From: Streptomyces sp. NBC_01465
Lineage (GTDB): Bacteria; Actinomycetota; Actinomycetes; Streptomycetales; Streptomycetaceae
Reading direction: 5' to 3'
DNA: 64,000 bases
Assembly (NCBI RefSeq): GCF_036227325.1
Contig: NZ_CP109467.1
Location: forward strand, 2,976,001 to 3,040,000
In this document: piece after piece, positions 35,662 through 43,714 of the stretch
Position numbering within the stretch: position 1 is the stretch's first letter
How the letters are laid out: the number at the start of each line of letters is the position of its first letter
Made by a program: the position numbers and the translations under genes
The notes under the pieces: generated by a model
Databases searched by the model: none
Told to the model about the DNA's origin: nothing
What the model saw: only the letters and a program-made list of their open reading frames with translations

Positions 35662-36162
35662 GTGACCCAGACCAGCAGTGAGAACGTCACCTGGCTGACT
35701 CAGGATGCGTACAACCAGCTGAAGGCCGAGCTGGAGTATCTGACGGGTCCCGCGCGCGCCGAAGTCACTGCCAAGATCGCGGCGGCCCGCGAGGAGGGTG
35801 ACCTGCGTGAGAACGGCGGGTACCACGCGGCCAAGGAGGAGCAGGGCAAGCAGGAGCTGCGTGTACGCCAGCTCACCCAGCTCCTGGAGGCCGCCAAGGT
35901 CGGCGAGGCCCCGACGGCCAGCGGCGAGGCGGCCCCCGGCATGGTCGTGACGATCGCCTTCGACGGCGACGAGGACGACACCATGACGTTCCTGCTCGCC
36001 TCGCGCGAGTACGCGAGCTCGGACTTCGAGACGTACTCGCCGCAGTCGCCGCTCGGCACGGGCGTGATCGGCAAGAAGGTCGGCGAGAATGCGCAGTACG
36101 AGCTGCCCAACGGCAAGAAGGCCACGGTCAAGATCCTGAAGGCCGAGCCGTACCAGGGCTGA
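35662..36162 (+). CDS. greA: Transcription elongation factor GreA
   Basis: A 166-residue factor that stimulates RNA cleavage in backtracked RNA polymerase. The N-terminal coiled-coil has WLTQDAYNQLKAELEYL and the tip acidic residues in AREEGDLRENGGYHAAKEEQ; the C-terminal FKBP-like domain ends in YSPQSPLGTGVIGKKVG. GTG start with GAGGAG upstream. A -10-like TAGGCT lies at 35576-35581, with no clear -35. Followed by a strong terminator. Confidence 0.96.
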   Translation: MTQTSSENVTWLTQDAYNQLKAELEYLTGPARAEVTAKIAAAREEGDLRENGGYHAAKEEQGKQELRVRQLTQLLEAAKVGEAPTASGEAAPGMVVTIAFDGDEDDTMTFLLASREYASSDFETYSPQSPLGTGVIGKKVGENAQYELPNGKKATVKILKAEPYQG

Positions 36163-36183
36163 GCCCCGGACCACGACACGCAG

Positions 36184-36214
36184 AAGCCCCAGCCCGGTGA
36201 CCGGGCTGGGGCTT
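36184..36214 (+). terminator. greA terminator
   Basis: A 14-bp perfect stem AAGCCCCAGCCCGG/CCGGGCTGGGGCTT with a TGA loop, followed by TCGC. It lies between greA and the facing universal stress gene, so it may act in both directions. Confidence 0.85.
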
Positions 36215-36238
36215 TCGCGTATGCGGTACGCCGGGCCG

Positions 36239-36658
36239 TCAGCCGCGCAGGACGGTGACCGGACAGGAGGCGTGCTGGGCGACCTGGAGGCTCACCGATC
36301 CGAGGAGCGCCGCCTTCAGCGCGCCGTGCCCGCGCGCGCCCACGACCAGCAGCTCGGCGCCCTCGGACCGGTCGAGCAGCGCCTGTGCGGGGCTGCCGAC
36401 CACGACGACCTTGGTGACGGCCTCCGCGGCTTCCGGTTCGAGTGCCTTCGCCAGCGCCTCGTCGAGCTGCATCGTCCCCAGCGCTTCGGGGTCGAAGTCC
36501 TCGGGCATGCCCGCCGGCACGGCCCAGCCCGCGGCGGGGAGCTCCCAGCCGATGACCGCCTCCACGGAGTCGCCGGTCAGGGCCGCCTGCTTCACGGCCC
36601 ACTGCAGCGCCTTGAGAGACGGTTCCGAACCGTCCACGCCGACCACGATCTTGCCCAT
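36239..36658 (-). CDS. Universal stress protein UspA family
   Basis: A 139-residue single-domain Usp. It has GKIVVGVDGSEPSLKALQWAV at the start and the ATP-binding motif VVGARGHGALKAALLGSVSLQV near the end, so it is probably of the nucleotide-binding class. Role in stress survival inferred from the family. Followed convergently by greA. Confidence 0.94.
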   Translation of the reverse strand: MGKIVVGVDGSEPSLKALQWAVKQAALTGDSVEAVIGWELPAAGWAVPAGMPEDFDPEALGTMQLDEALAKALEPEAAEAVTKVVVVGSPAQALLDRSEGAELLVVGARGHGALKAALLGSVSLQVAQHASCPVTVLRG

Positions 36659-36683
36659 GAGTGCCTCCAGTTCGGTATCGGGA

Positions 36684-37538
36684 TCAGGCCGTCGCCGAGC
36701 GGTACTTGCGTACGGCCAGGGTCCGGAAGACCACCAGGATCACGATCGACCAGATCAGCGAGGCCCAGACCGGGTGCTGCATGGGCCAGGCGTCGGACGT
36801 CGACACACCCGGGTTGCCGAAGAGCACACGGCAGGCCTGGACGGTCGCGCTGAACGGGTTCCACTCGGCGACGGGCTGCAGCCAGCCCGGCATCGTGGCC
36901 GTCGGCACGAACGCGTTCGAGATGAACGTGACCGGGAAGAGCCAGATCAGCCCGCCGGACGTGGCCGCCTCGGGTGTACGGACCGAGAGACCGATCAGCG
37001 CCCCGATCCAGGAGAACGCGTACCCGAGGAGCAGCAGCAGCCCGAAGGCGCCGAGCACCTTTCCGATGTTCTCGTGGGTGCGCCAGCCGACCAGCAGCGC
37101 GACGATCGCCAGGACCACCAGGGTCAGCGCCGTCTGGACCAGGTCGGCGAGGGTGCGCCCGGTGAGGACCGCGCCGCGCGACATGGGCAGGGAGCGGAAA
37201 CGGTCGATCAGGCCCTTGTGCATGTCGTCGGCGATGCCGGCGCCCGCACCCGCGGTGGCGAAGGTGACGGTCTGGGCGAAGATGCCCGCCATCAGGAACT
37301 CGCGGTAGTCCGCGGCGTTGGTCGAGCCGTTGATGACCATCGAGCCACCGAAGACGTAGCTGAACAGCACCACGAACATGATCGGCTGGATCAGCCCGAA
37401 GATGATCATCTCCGGGATCCGGGTCATCCGGATCAGATTGCGTTTGGCTATGACGAGCGAGTCGGAGACCGACTGGCTGAGTCCGCCGCGCGGCCGCGGA
37501 GCCACGGAGTTCACCGTGGTCTCGGTGATGGCACTCAC
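36684..37538 (-). CDS. Drr-type ABC-2 exporter permease
   Basis: A 284-residue six-helix permease of the ABC-2/DrrB family. It has the hydrophobic sequence MIIFGLIQPIMFVVLFSYVFGGSM and GLIDRFRSLPMSRGAVLTGR typical of drug-resistance exporters of the daunorubicin type. ATG overlaps the ATPase stop by four bases, so the two form one exporter. The substrate is unknown, possibly a lipophilic drug or lipid. Confidence 0.92.
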   Translation of the reverse strand: MSAITETTVNSVAPRPRGGLSQSVSDSLVIAKRNLIRMTRIPEMIIFGLIQPIMFVVLFSYVFGGSMVINGSTNAADYREFLMAGIFAQTVTFATAGAGAGIADDMHKGLIDRFRSLPMSRGAVLTGRTLADLVQTALTLVVLAIVALLVGWRTHENIGKVLGAFGLLLLLGYAFSWIGALIGLSVRTPEAATSGGLIWLFPVTFISNAFVPTATMPGWLQPVAEWNPFSATVQACRVLFGNPGVSTSDAWPMQHPVWASLIWSIVILVVFRTLAVRKYRSATA

Positions 37539-38518
37539 TTGTCGGCCTCCTTCTCGGTCCCGTTCTCGGCCTCGTCCATCTCGGCCGCATGGCCGGTCAG
37601 CGAGATGAACACGTCGTCGAGCGTCGGGCGGCGCAGACCGATGTCGTCGATCTCCACTCCCCGCGCGTCCAGGTCTCGGATGACCTCCGCCAGCAGTTTG
37701 GCGCCGCCGGTGACCGGGACCGTCAGCCTGCGCGTGTGGTCCTCGACCTTCACCTCGCCCTTGCCGAGCGCCCGCATGACCTCGACGGCCGGGTCGATCT
37801 GGTCGCGTTCATGAACGACGACCTCGACGCGCTCGCCGCCGATCTGGGCCTTGAGCTGGTCGGAGGTGCCACGCGCGATGACCTTGCCGTGGTCGATGAC
37901 GCAGATGTCGTGGGCGAGGTGGTCGGCCTCCTCCAGGTACTGCGTGGTGAGCAGCAGGGTCGTGCCGCCGGAGACCAACTCCCGGATGACGTCCCACAGT
38001 TGCTGCCGGTTGCGCGGGTCGAGCCCGGTCGTCGGCTCGTCCATGAACATCACCGGCGGGGAGACGACGAGCGCTGCCGCCAGGTCGAGGCGGCGGCGCA
38101 TGCCACCGGAGTACGTCTTGGAGGGGCGGTCCGCGGCGTCCGCGAGGTTGAAGCGGTCGAGGAGCTCGCCCGCGCGGGCCTTCGCCGCCTTGGCCGACAT
38201 CTGGTAGAGCTGGCCGACCATCTGGAGGTTCTCGCGGCCCGTCAAGTACTCGTCGACGGCGGCGAATTGGCCGGAGAGGCCGATGTTGCGGCGTACTTCG
38301 TTCGGGTTCTTGACGACGTCGATTCCCGCCACCGTCAGCGTTCCGCTGTCGGGGGTCAGGAGGGTGGTCAGACAGCGGACGGCGGTGGTCTTGCCGGCTC
38401 CGTTGGGGCCGAGCAGACCGAGGACCGTGCCTTGCGGTACGTCGAGATCGACGCCGTCCACCGCTCGTACATCACCGAAGGTCTTGACCAGGCCTTCGGC
38501 GTAGATCGCGCCTGGCAT
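37535..38518 (-). CDS. Drr-type ABC exporter ATPase
   Basis: A 327-residue ATPase of the DrrA family. Walker A GPNGAGKTT is at 37-45; the signature is YSGGMRRRLDLA and Walker B is VMFMDEP. The C-terminal DUF4162-like extension is present. ATG 38518 (MPGAIYAEGLVKTFG) with GGGGGAA upstream is preferred over a longer frame. Two palindromes sit in its promoter. Expected to pump a drug-like substrate together with the downstream permease. Confidence 0.94.
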   Translation of the reverse strand: MPGAIYAEGLVKTFGDVRAVDGVDLDVPQGTVLGLLGPNGAGKTTAVRCLTTLLTPDSGTLTVAGIDVVKNPNEVRRNIGLSGQFAAVDEYLTGRENLQMVGQLYQMSAKAAKARAGELLDRFNLADAADRPSKTYSGGMRRRLDLAAALVVSPPVMFMDEPTTGLDPRNRQQLWDVIRELVSGGTTLLLTTQYLEEADHLAHDICVIDHGKVIARGTSDQLKAQIGGERVEVVVHERDQIDPAVEVMRALGKGEVKVEDHTRRLTVPVTGGAKLLAEVIRDLDARGVEIDDIGLRRPTLDDVFISLTGHAAEMDEAENGTEKEADK

Positions 38519-38552
38519 GTGGGTTCCCCCAGTTTTTTGGGTGAGTTCCTGC

Positions 38553-38569
38553 ACAAATCTTAGATTTGT
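38553..38569. promoter_or_regulatory. 17-bp AT-rich palindrome upstream of the Drr ATPase
   Basis: ACAAATCT-T-AGATTTGT is perfect and unusually AT-rich for this DNA. It lies 35 bases before the ATG and resembles a repressor operator. No repressor gene adjoins it. Confidence 0.6.
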
Positions 38570-38614
38570 CGGGCGCACGGCGCCCGGTGAGCAGCTCGCG
38601 GACCACACACTAAC

Positions 38615-38633
38615 GCGATACATCGCGTATCGC
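38615..38633. promoter_or_regulatory. 19-bp palindrome upstream of the Drr ATPase
   Basis: GCGATAC-ATCGC-GTATCGC, the second perfect palindrome of this promoter. Its ATAC/GTAT half-sites with a CGCG core are like those bound by PadR-type repressors of ABC exporters. Confidence 0.5.
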
Positions 38634-38640
38634 AGGGGTT

Positions 38641-39870
38641 TTACTCGATGACCGTGTAGCCCGCGTCCCGCAGCGCCGCACCGACCTCGGCACAGTGCTC
38701 CGGGCCCTTCGTCTCCAGGTGCAACTCCACCTCCACTTCGCTGAGTCCGAGCTGCGGGTCGATGCGTACGTGACCCACATCAAGGACGTTAGCGTCCGCC
38801 ACTGACATCACCCCGAGGAGATGGGCGAGCGCCCCCGGGCGGTCGGTCAGCCGCAGGCGCAGCGAGAGGTAGCGGCCGGCCGCAGCCATGCCGTGCGTGA
38901 GGATGCGCTGCATCAGGAGCGGGTCGACGTTCCCGCCGGAGAGGACCGCCACGACCGGGCCCTCGAAGGAGGACGGGTTGCTGAGGAGCGCTGCCACCGG
39001 GGACGCACCGGCCGGCTCGACCACCATCTTCGCGCGCTCCAGGCAGAGCAGCTGGGCGCTGGAGAGCTCGTACTCGGAGACCGTACGGATCTCGTCGACG
39101 TACTCCTTGATGATCCCGAAGGGGACGTCGCCGGGGCGGCCCACCTTGATGCCGTCCGCCATCGTGGTCGGCGCCGGGATCGAGACCGGGTGCCCGGCGG
39201 CCAGCGAGGGCGGGTACGCGGCCGCGCCCGCCGCCTGGACGCCGATGATCCTGATGTCGGGCCGCACCGACTTCACCGCGACCGCGATCCCCGCGATCAG
39301 CCCGCCGCCGCCCACCCCGACGACGATCGTCCGCACCTCGGGGCACTGCTCCAGGATCTCCAGGCCCACCGTGCCCTGGCCCGCGATGATGTCGAGGTGG
39401 TCGAAGGGGTGGATGAAGACCGCGCCCGTCTGCTCCGCGTACTCCTGCGCGGCCGCGAGGGTCTCGTCGACGACCTGGCCCTGCATCCGCACCTCCGCCC
39501 CGTACTCGCGCGTCGCCGCGACCTTGGGCAGCGGGGCGCCGACCGGCATGAACACCGTGGAGCGCACGCCGAGGAGGGACGAGGCGAGGGCGACGCCCTG
39601 GGCGTGGTTGCCCGCGCTCGCGGCGACGACGCCCGCCGCCCGCTCCTCGGGGCTGAGGCCGGCGATCCTCACGTACGCGCCCCTGAGCTTGAAGGAGCCG
39701 GTGCGCTGGAGGTTCTCGCACTTGAAGTGGACCGGGGAGCCGACCAGCCGCGACAGATGGCGGCTGCCCTCCATCGCGGTCGAACGGGACACCCCGGACA
39801 GCATCTTCTGGGCCCCGCGGATGTCGTCGAGGATCAGGGTCTGCAAGGGGTCTGGAGTACCGAAGCTCAT
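38641..39870 (-). CDS. ilvA: Threonine dehydratase
   Basis: A PLP enzyme of 409 residues that converts threonine to 2-oxobutanoate, feeding isoleucine. The PLP lysine is in GSFKLRGA (Lys61), the phosphate loop is VGVGGGGLIAGIA, and a C-terminal ACT-like domain lies at about 330-409 (RLTDRPGALAHLLGVM). The single regulatory domain and shortness suggest the catabolic/biosynthetic short form. Upstream at about 39873-39885 there is a short GCAAG-t-CTTGC repeat. Confidence 0.94.
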   Translation of the reverse strand: MSFGTPDPLQTLILDDIRGAQKMLSGVSRSTAMEGSRHLSRLVGSPVHFKCENLQRTGSFKLRGAYVRIAGLSPEERAAGVVAASAGNHAQGVALASSLLGVRSTVFMPVGAPLPKVAATREYGAEVRMQGQVVDETLAAAQEYAEQTGAVFIHPFDHLDIIAGQGTVGLEILEQCPEVRTIVVGVGGGGLIAGIAVAVKSVRPDIRIIGVQAAGAAAYPPSLAAGHPVSIPAPTTMADGIKVGRPGDVPFGIIKEYVDEIRTVSEYELSSAQLLCLERAKMVVEPAGASPVAALLSNPSSFEGPVVAVLSGGNVDPLLMQRILTHGMAAAGRYLSLRLRLTDRPGALAHLLGVMSVADANVLDVGHVRIDPQLGLSEVEVELHLETKGPEHCAEVGAALRDAGYTVIE

Positions 39871-40026
39871 GACCGCAAGTCTTGCAGCTCAGCGGCGTGC
39901 GAGCCCGTCCGTCTGCCCCTTGGACGCTGCGCGCGCACTTGTTTGCGCACGGCCGGTACGGGTCTGCCCCGGGCCGCGTACTCTGTCCCCCACCAACCGA
40001 CCATCGCACGAATTGAGCCCCCGGCC

Positions 40027-40530
40027 ATGCCCCTTTCTCAGGACATGACTTCTGATCTCGAACCAGGCCTCCTCGATGCGCTCCAGCACCAGGTCGCCCT
40101 CTTCGCCCGCCGTGCCGAGCAGACCAGGCTCGGGGGCGTAGGCCAGGTCCGCAACTCCATGGACCGGGCCGCGTATCTCCTGCTCAACCGGCTGGACCTG
40201 GAGGGTCCGATGGGCGTCAAGGCGCTCGCTGCCGGGATGGGGATCGACTCCTCGACCGTGACCCGGCAGGTCGCACCGCTCGTCGACACCGGCCTGGTCA
40301 AGCGCACCTCGCACCCCGAGGACGGCCGCGCGGTCGTCCTGCAGCTCTCCCCGCGCGGTCAGGCCCGCCTGGGCGAGGTCCGCTCCTCGCGGCGCGAGTT
40401 GATGGCGCAGGTGACGGACGGGTGGACGGAGGACGAGCGCGAATCGTTCTGCACGCTGCTCACCCGCTTCAACTCGGCGCTCTCCGTGCGGGCCGCGGGC
40501 CAGCAGGAAAGCGGTACTCCGGCCTCTTGA
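40027..40530 (+). CDS. MarR-family transcriptional regulator
   Basis: A 167-residue winged-helix regulator. GPMGVKALAAGMGIDSSTVTRQVAPLVDTGLVKRTSHPEDGRAVVLQLSP contains the recognition helix and wing. An alternative start is MTSDLEPG at 40045. Divergent from ilvA; the intervening DNA has a TGCGCGCAC/TGCGCAC direct repeat that could be its site. Ligand unknown. Confidence 0.92.
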   Translation: MPLSQDMTSDLEPGLLDALQHQVALFARRAEQTRLGGVGQVRNSMDRAAYLLLNRLDLEGPMGVKALAAGMGIDSSTVTRQVAPLVDTGLVKRTSHPEDGRAVVLQLSPRGQARLGEVRSSRRELMAQVTDGWTEDERESFCTLLTRFNSALSVRAAGQQESGTPAS

Positions 40531-40582
40531 CCGGGGCGGCCTGCCTGCCCTCATATGAGGTTGAGGGCAGGGAGGTCGTACT

Positions 40583-41056
40583 GTGCGCGAGCGTTCGGTG
40601 GCCCAACAGGTCCGCCACGCCCGGGAGTTCGAGGCATTCGTCGCGGGCGCGGCAGGCCGGCTGCTGCATGCGGCCACCCTGCTGACCGCGGAGCCCGTCG
40701 AGGACAACCCGCGGGCCCAACGACTGCTGCTGGCCGCCCTGTCGGGAACGTACGCCCGCTGGGACAGGCTGCGCGGCGAGGACCCCTACGACCGCACCCG
40801 CCAGGAACTGGCCTCGCGTTTCGCGCGGGGTGCGTGGCGCTATCACCGGATCAGGGGCGGGGTCCTCGACCGGCTGTCGCCGCAGGAGCGGCTGATTCTG
40901 GTGCTGCGGCTGTACGAAGGGGTGGCCGAGGAGCAGACGGCGGCGCTGATCGGGCTTCCGGTGGAGCGGGTCAGAGCGATCTGCACGCGCGCGATCGCCG
41001 AGATGCGCTCGCAGAAGCGTGCGGGGTCCGCGCTGCGGCAGGTGGCGATCCCATGA
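40583..41056 (+). CDS. Degenerate ECF sigma-like protein
   Basis: A 157-residue protein. Residues 95-145 are a good sigma region 4 (LSPQERLILVLRLYEGVAEEQTAALIGLPVERVRAICTRAIAEM). The N-terminal part is collinear with ECF region 2 (FEAFVAGAAGRLLHAATLLTAEP...ALSGTYARWDRL) but lacks the usual acidic and aromatic residues that bind core polymerase and the -10. GTG with GGGAGG upstream. It overlaps the next gene (ATGA). It may be a sigma factor of an unusual type or a regulator that has lost core functions. Confidence 0.75.
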   Translation: MRERSVAQQVRHAREFEAFVAGAAGRLLHAATLLTAEPVEDNPRAQRLLLAALSGTYARWDRLRGEDPYDRTRQELASRFARGAWRYHRIRGGVLDRLSPQERLILVLRLYEGVAEEQTAALIGLPVERVRAICTRAIAEMRSQKRAGSALRQVAIP

Positions 41057-41304
41057 GCGCCCCCGACCGCAAGGAGACCGAGGTCCGGCTGATGCTGGAG
41101 ACCCCGCATCCGGTGGTGCCCGCGGGCCTGGCGGTCCGCGCCACGGAGCGCGGGGCGCGGATGCAGCGCAGGCGGCGGGTCGCGCGGCGGGCGGCGTGGA
41201 TGGTGCTCGTTGTGGTGGTGATCGGGTTCGTGGTGTGGGTGGCGGTGGCCCAGCCGTGGGCGGTGCCACCGTCTACGGTGACACCGCCTGTAGAAGGCTT
41301 CTAG
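41053..41304 (+). CDS. Small membrane partner of the sigma-like protein
   Basis: An 83-residue protein: a charged cytosolic half (MSAPDRKETEVRLML), an Arg-rich stretch (RMQRRRRVARRA), one transmembrane helix (AWMVLVVVVIGFVVWVAVAQ) and a short Pro-rich exterior. Coupled by ATGA to the sigma-like gene, so it is a candidate anti-sigma factor, although no zinc motif is present. Its end overlaps the convergent metB by four bases. Confidence 0.75.
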   Translation: MSAPDRKETEVRLMLETPHPVVPAGLAVRATERGARMQRRRRVARRAAWMVLVVVVIGFVVWVAVAQPWAVPPSTVTPPVEGF

Positions 41305-42458
41305 CCCAGCGCCTGCTTGAGATCGGCGAGCAGGTCATCGCCGGACTCGATGCCCACCGACAGTCGTACGAGATCCGACGGCACCTCCAGCGCCGACCCC
41401 GCCACGCTCGCGTGCGTCATCCGGCCCGGGTGCTCGATCAGCGACTCCACGCCGCCCAGCGACTCGCCCAGCGTGAAGAGCTGTGCGCGGTTGCAGACCT
41501 CGACCGCCGCCTCCTCGCCGCCCGCGACCTGGAACGACACCATGCCGCCGAAGGCCCGCATCTGCTTGGCCGCGGTCTCGTGGCCGGGGTGGTCGGGCAG
41601 GCCCGGGTAGAGGACCTTGGTGACCTTGGGGTGGGCGGTGAGCATCTCCGCGACCCGGCCCGCGTTCTCGCTGTGGCGGTCCATCCGTACGGCCAGCGTC
41701 TTGATGCCGCGCAGCACGATCCACGAGTCGAAGGGGCCGGCGATCGCGCCCATCGCGTTCTGGTGGTACGCCAGTTCCTCGCCCAGCTCCTGGTCGGCGG
41801 TGATCAGCGCGCCGCCCACGACGTCAGAGTGGCCGCCCATGTACTTGGTCAGCGAGTGCACGACCACGTCCGCGCCCAGCGCGAGGGGCTGCTGCAGGTA
41901 GGGGCTCGCGAACGTGTTGTCGACGACCAGCTTCGCGCCGGCCGTGCGCGCCACCTCGGCGACCGCCGCGATGTCGGTGATGCCGAGCAGCGGGTTGGAG
42001 GGCGTCTCGACCCAGATGACCTTCGTACGGGGGGTGATCGCGGCCTGTACTGCTGCCGGGACAGAGGTGTCGGCGACCGACCACTCCACGCCCCAGCGCG
42101 AGACGACCTTGGCGAAGAGGCGGAAGGTGCCGCCGTACGCGTCGTTGGGGATGACGACATGGTCACCGGGGCTGAGCAGCGTACGCAGCAGGCAGTCCTC
42201 GGCGGCCAGTCCCGAGGCGAAGGCGAGACCGCGGCGGCCGCCTTCCAGGGCCGCGAGGTTCTCCTCCAGGGCGGTGCGGGTGGGGTTGGCGCTGCGGCTG
42301 TACTCGTAGCCGCCGCGCAGTCCGCCGACGCCGTCCTGCTTGTACGTGGAGACCTGGTAGATCGGCGGGACGACCGCGCCCGTGAGGGGGTCGGCGGTGT
42401 TCCCGGCGTGAATGGCGAGAGTCTCGAAACTCTGGTGCGCACTGTGCTGGTCGCTCAT
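41301..42458 (-). CDS. metB: Cystathionine gamma-synthase
   Basis: A PLP enzyme of the Cys/Met family, 385 residues, converting O-acyl-homoserine and cysteine to cystathionine. The PLP lysine is in HSLTKYMGGH (Lys205), with SANPTRTALEENLAALEGG and the YSR tyrosine present. Cystathionine gamma-lyase is nearly indistinguishable by sequence, so the direction is partly inferred. The start has no ribosome site, and a -10-like TACGCT lies 8 bases before it, hinting at a leaderless mRNA. Confidence 0.9.
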   Translation of the reverse strand: MSDQHSAHQSFETLAIHAGNTADPLTGAVVPPIYQVSTYKQDGVGGLRGGYEYSRSANPTRTALEENLAALEGGRRGLAFASGLAAEDCLLRTLLSPGDHVVIPNDAYGGTFRLFAKVVSRWGVEWSVADTSVPAAVQAAITPRTKVIWVETPSNPLLGITDIAAVAEVARTAGAKLVVDNTFASPYLQQPLALGADVVVHSLTKYMGGHSDVVGGALITADQELGEELAYHQNAMGAIAGPFDSWIVLRGIKTLAVRMDRHSENAGRVAEMLTAHPKVTKVLYPGLPDHPGHETAAKQMRAFGGMVSFQVAGGEEAAVEVCNRAQLFTLGESLGGVESLIEHPGRMTHASVAGSALEVPSDLVRLSVGIESGDDLLADLKQALG

Positions 42459-42466
42459 GGTGCCAG

Positions 42467-42496
42467 AGCGTAGTTGGTCGGATGTCAGTCATGTCT
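42467..42496 (-). promoter_or_regulatory. Possible leaderless promoter of metB
   Basis: -10 TACGCT (42467-42472) with AGACAT (42491-42496) 18 bases upstream on the minus strand. The ATG comes only 8 bases beyond the -10. Confidence 0.4.
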
Positions 42497-42510
42497 GGTT
42501 CCCTTGTGAC

Positions 42511-43629
42511 ATGGAGATTCTCTGGATCCTGCTCGCGCTCTGCATGCTGACGATGGCCGTCGGCCCGATCCTGCGGCGCAGGCGGGCGGCGCGCGGTGGC
42601 GGCGGCATCCAGCTGGTGTCGCCGGGGGATCCGGACGGGGCGGACCCGGCGAACTACGGCTTCGTACGGCAGGAGCTGCTCGACGTACGGCTGCCGGGCC
42701 CGGACAAGGACCTCCTCAACGTGTGGGAGGTCGTACAGCGCACCCAGGACTGGCGGGCCGCGTCACAGCTGCTCGCGGGGACGCCCAAGGAGGGCGAGGT
42801 GCGGCTGCAGCGCGTGCAGGCCTTCGCGGGCGCGGCGTCGCTGGAGCTGGCGCAGCAGCCCGGGGTCGGCGGGGCGTGGCTGCGGAAGTGGCGGGCGGAG
42901 TCGCCGAAGGACGCGGGCGCTGCGCAGGTGCACGCGGAGTTCCTGGTGCAGCAGGCGTGGCGGTCGTCGGCGGCGCACGCGGACGACTTCCGGATCATCC
43001 TGGAGGAGGCGCGGACGGTCTGCGGCGAGGCTGCGCTGCTCGCTCCGGGCGACCCCGTTCCGTACATCACGGAACTGGCGGTGGCGCGCGGACTCGCGTA
43101 CCCCCAGGCCGAGTTCGAGCAGCTCTGGGCGAAGGTGATCGACCGCGCACCGGATCACATGGGGGCGCATCTGGCGGCCCTGCACTACTGGTGCGAGAAG
43201 TGGCACGGCTCGCGCGAACTGGCGGACGAGTTCGCGCACGCGGCGGCGGCGCGGGCGCCCAGGGGTTCGATGCTGGCGGCGCTTCCGCTGTTCGCGGTGT
43301 ACGAGCACCTGCCCGACATCGTCCTGGTCCAGGACTTCTACGGCAGCGCGGTGGTGCGCCGTGCGATGGAGGGCGCGCTGCACGCGGTGCACACGGCCCG
43401 CCCGGACGACCCGATGCTCGCGCACGTACGGCACCTCCTGATCCTCTTCCTGGTGCGCGGCGAGCGGTGGGCGGAGGCGATGGACCAACTCATGCACGTG
43501 GACGGCCATGTGGGCGCGCTGCCGTGGACGATGAACGCGGACCCGGCGGCGGAGTACGCGGTGTACCGGGCGCTGGCGGTGGCGGGGTACGAGGCGAACG
43601 GCGGGAGCCCGGCAACATTGCCCCACTGA
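42511..43629 (+). CDS. Membrane-anchored helical-repeat protein, paralogue A
   Basis: A 372-residue protein of unknown function. One N-terminal transmembrane helix (MEILWILLALCMLTMAVGP) is followed by an Arg-rich stop and a helical, TPR-like domain. A conserved block AHLAALHYWCEKWHGSRELADEFAHAAAARAP and later VDGHVGALPW recur in the next gene, so the two are paralogues. There is no enzymatic motif. ATG 42511 lies back to back with metB. Confidence 0.85.
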   Translation: MEILWILLALCMLTMAVGPILRRRRAARGGGGIQLVSPGDPDGADPANYGFVRQELLDVRLPGPDKDLLNVWEVVQRTQDWRAASQLLAGTPKEGEVRLQRVQAFAGAASLELAQQPGVGGAWLRKWRAESPKDAGAAQVHAEFLVQQAWRSSAAHADDFRIILEEARTVCGEAALLAPGDPVPYITELAVARGLAYPQAEFEQLWAKVIDRAPDHMGAHLAALHYWCEKWHGSRELADEFAHAAAARAPRGSMLAALPLFAVYEHLPDIVLVQDFYGSAVVRRAMEGALHAVHTARPDDPMLAHVRHLLILFLVRGERWAEAMDQLMHVDGHVGALPWTMNADPAAEYAVYRALAVAGYEANGGSPATLPH

Positions 43630-43714
43630 CCTGCGACAGGGGATACTCCACTCCGCTCAGGCGCCGTGCCACTGGCACACCCTCACCTGACCCGGACGAT
43701 CGGATCCCCCTCTC

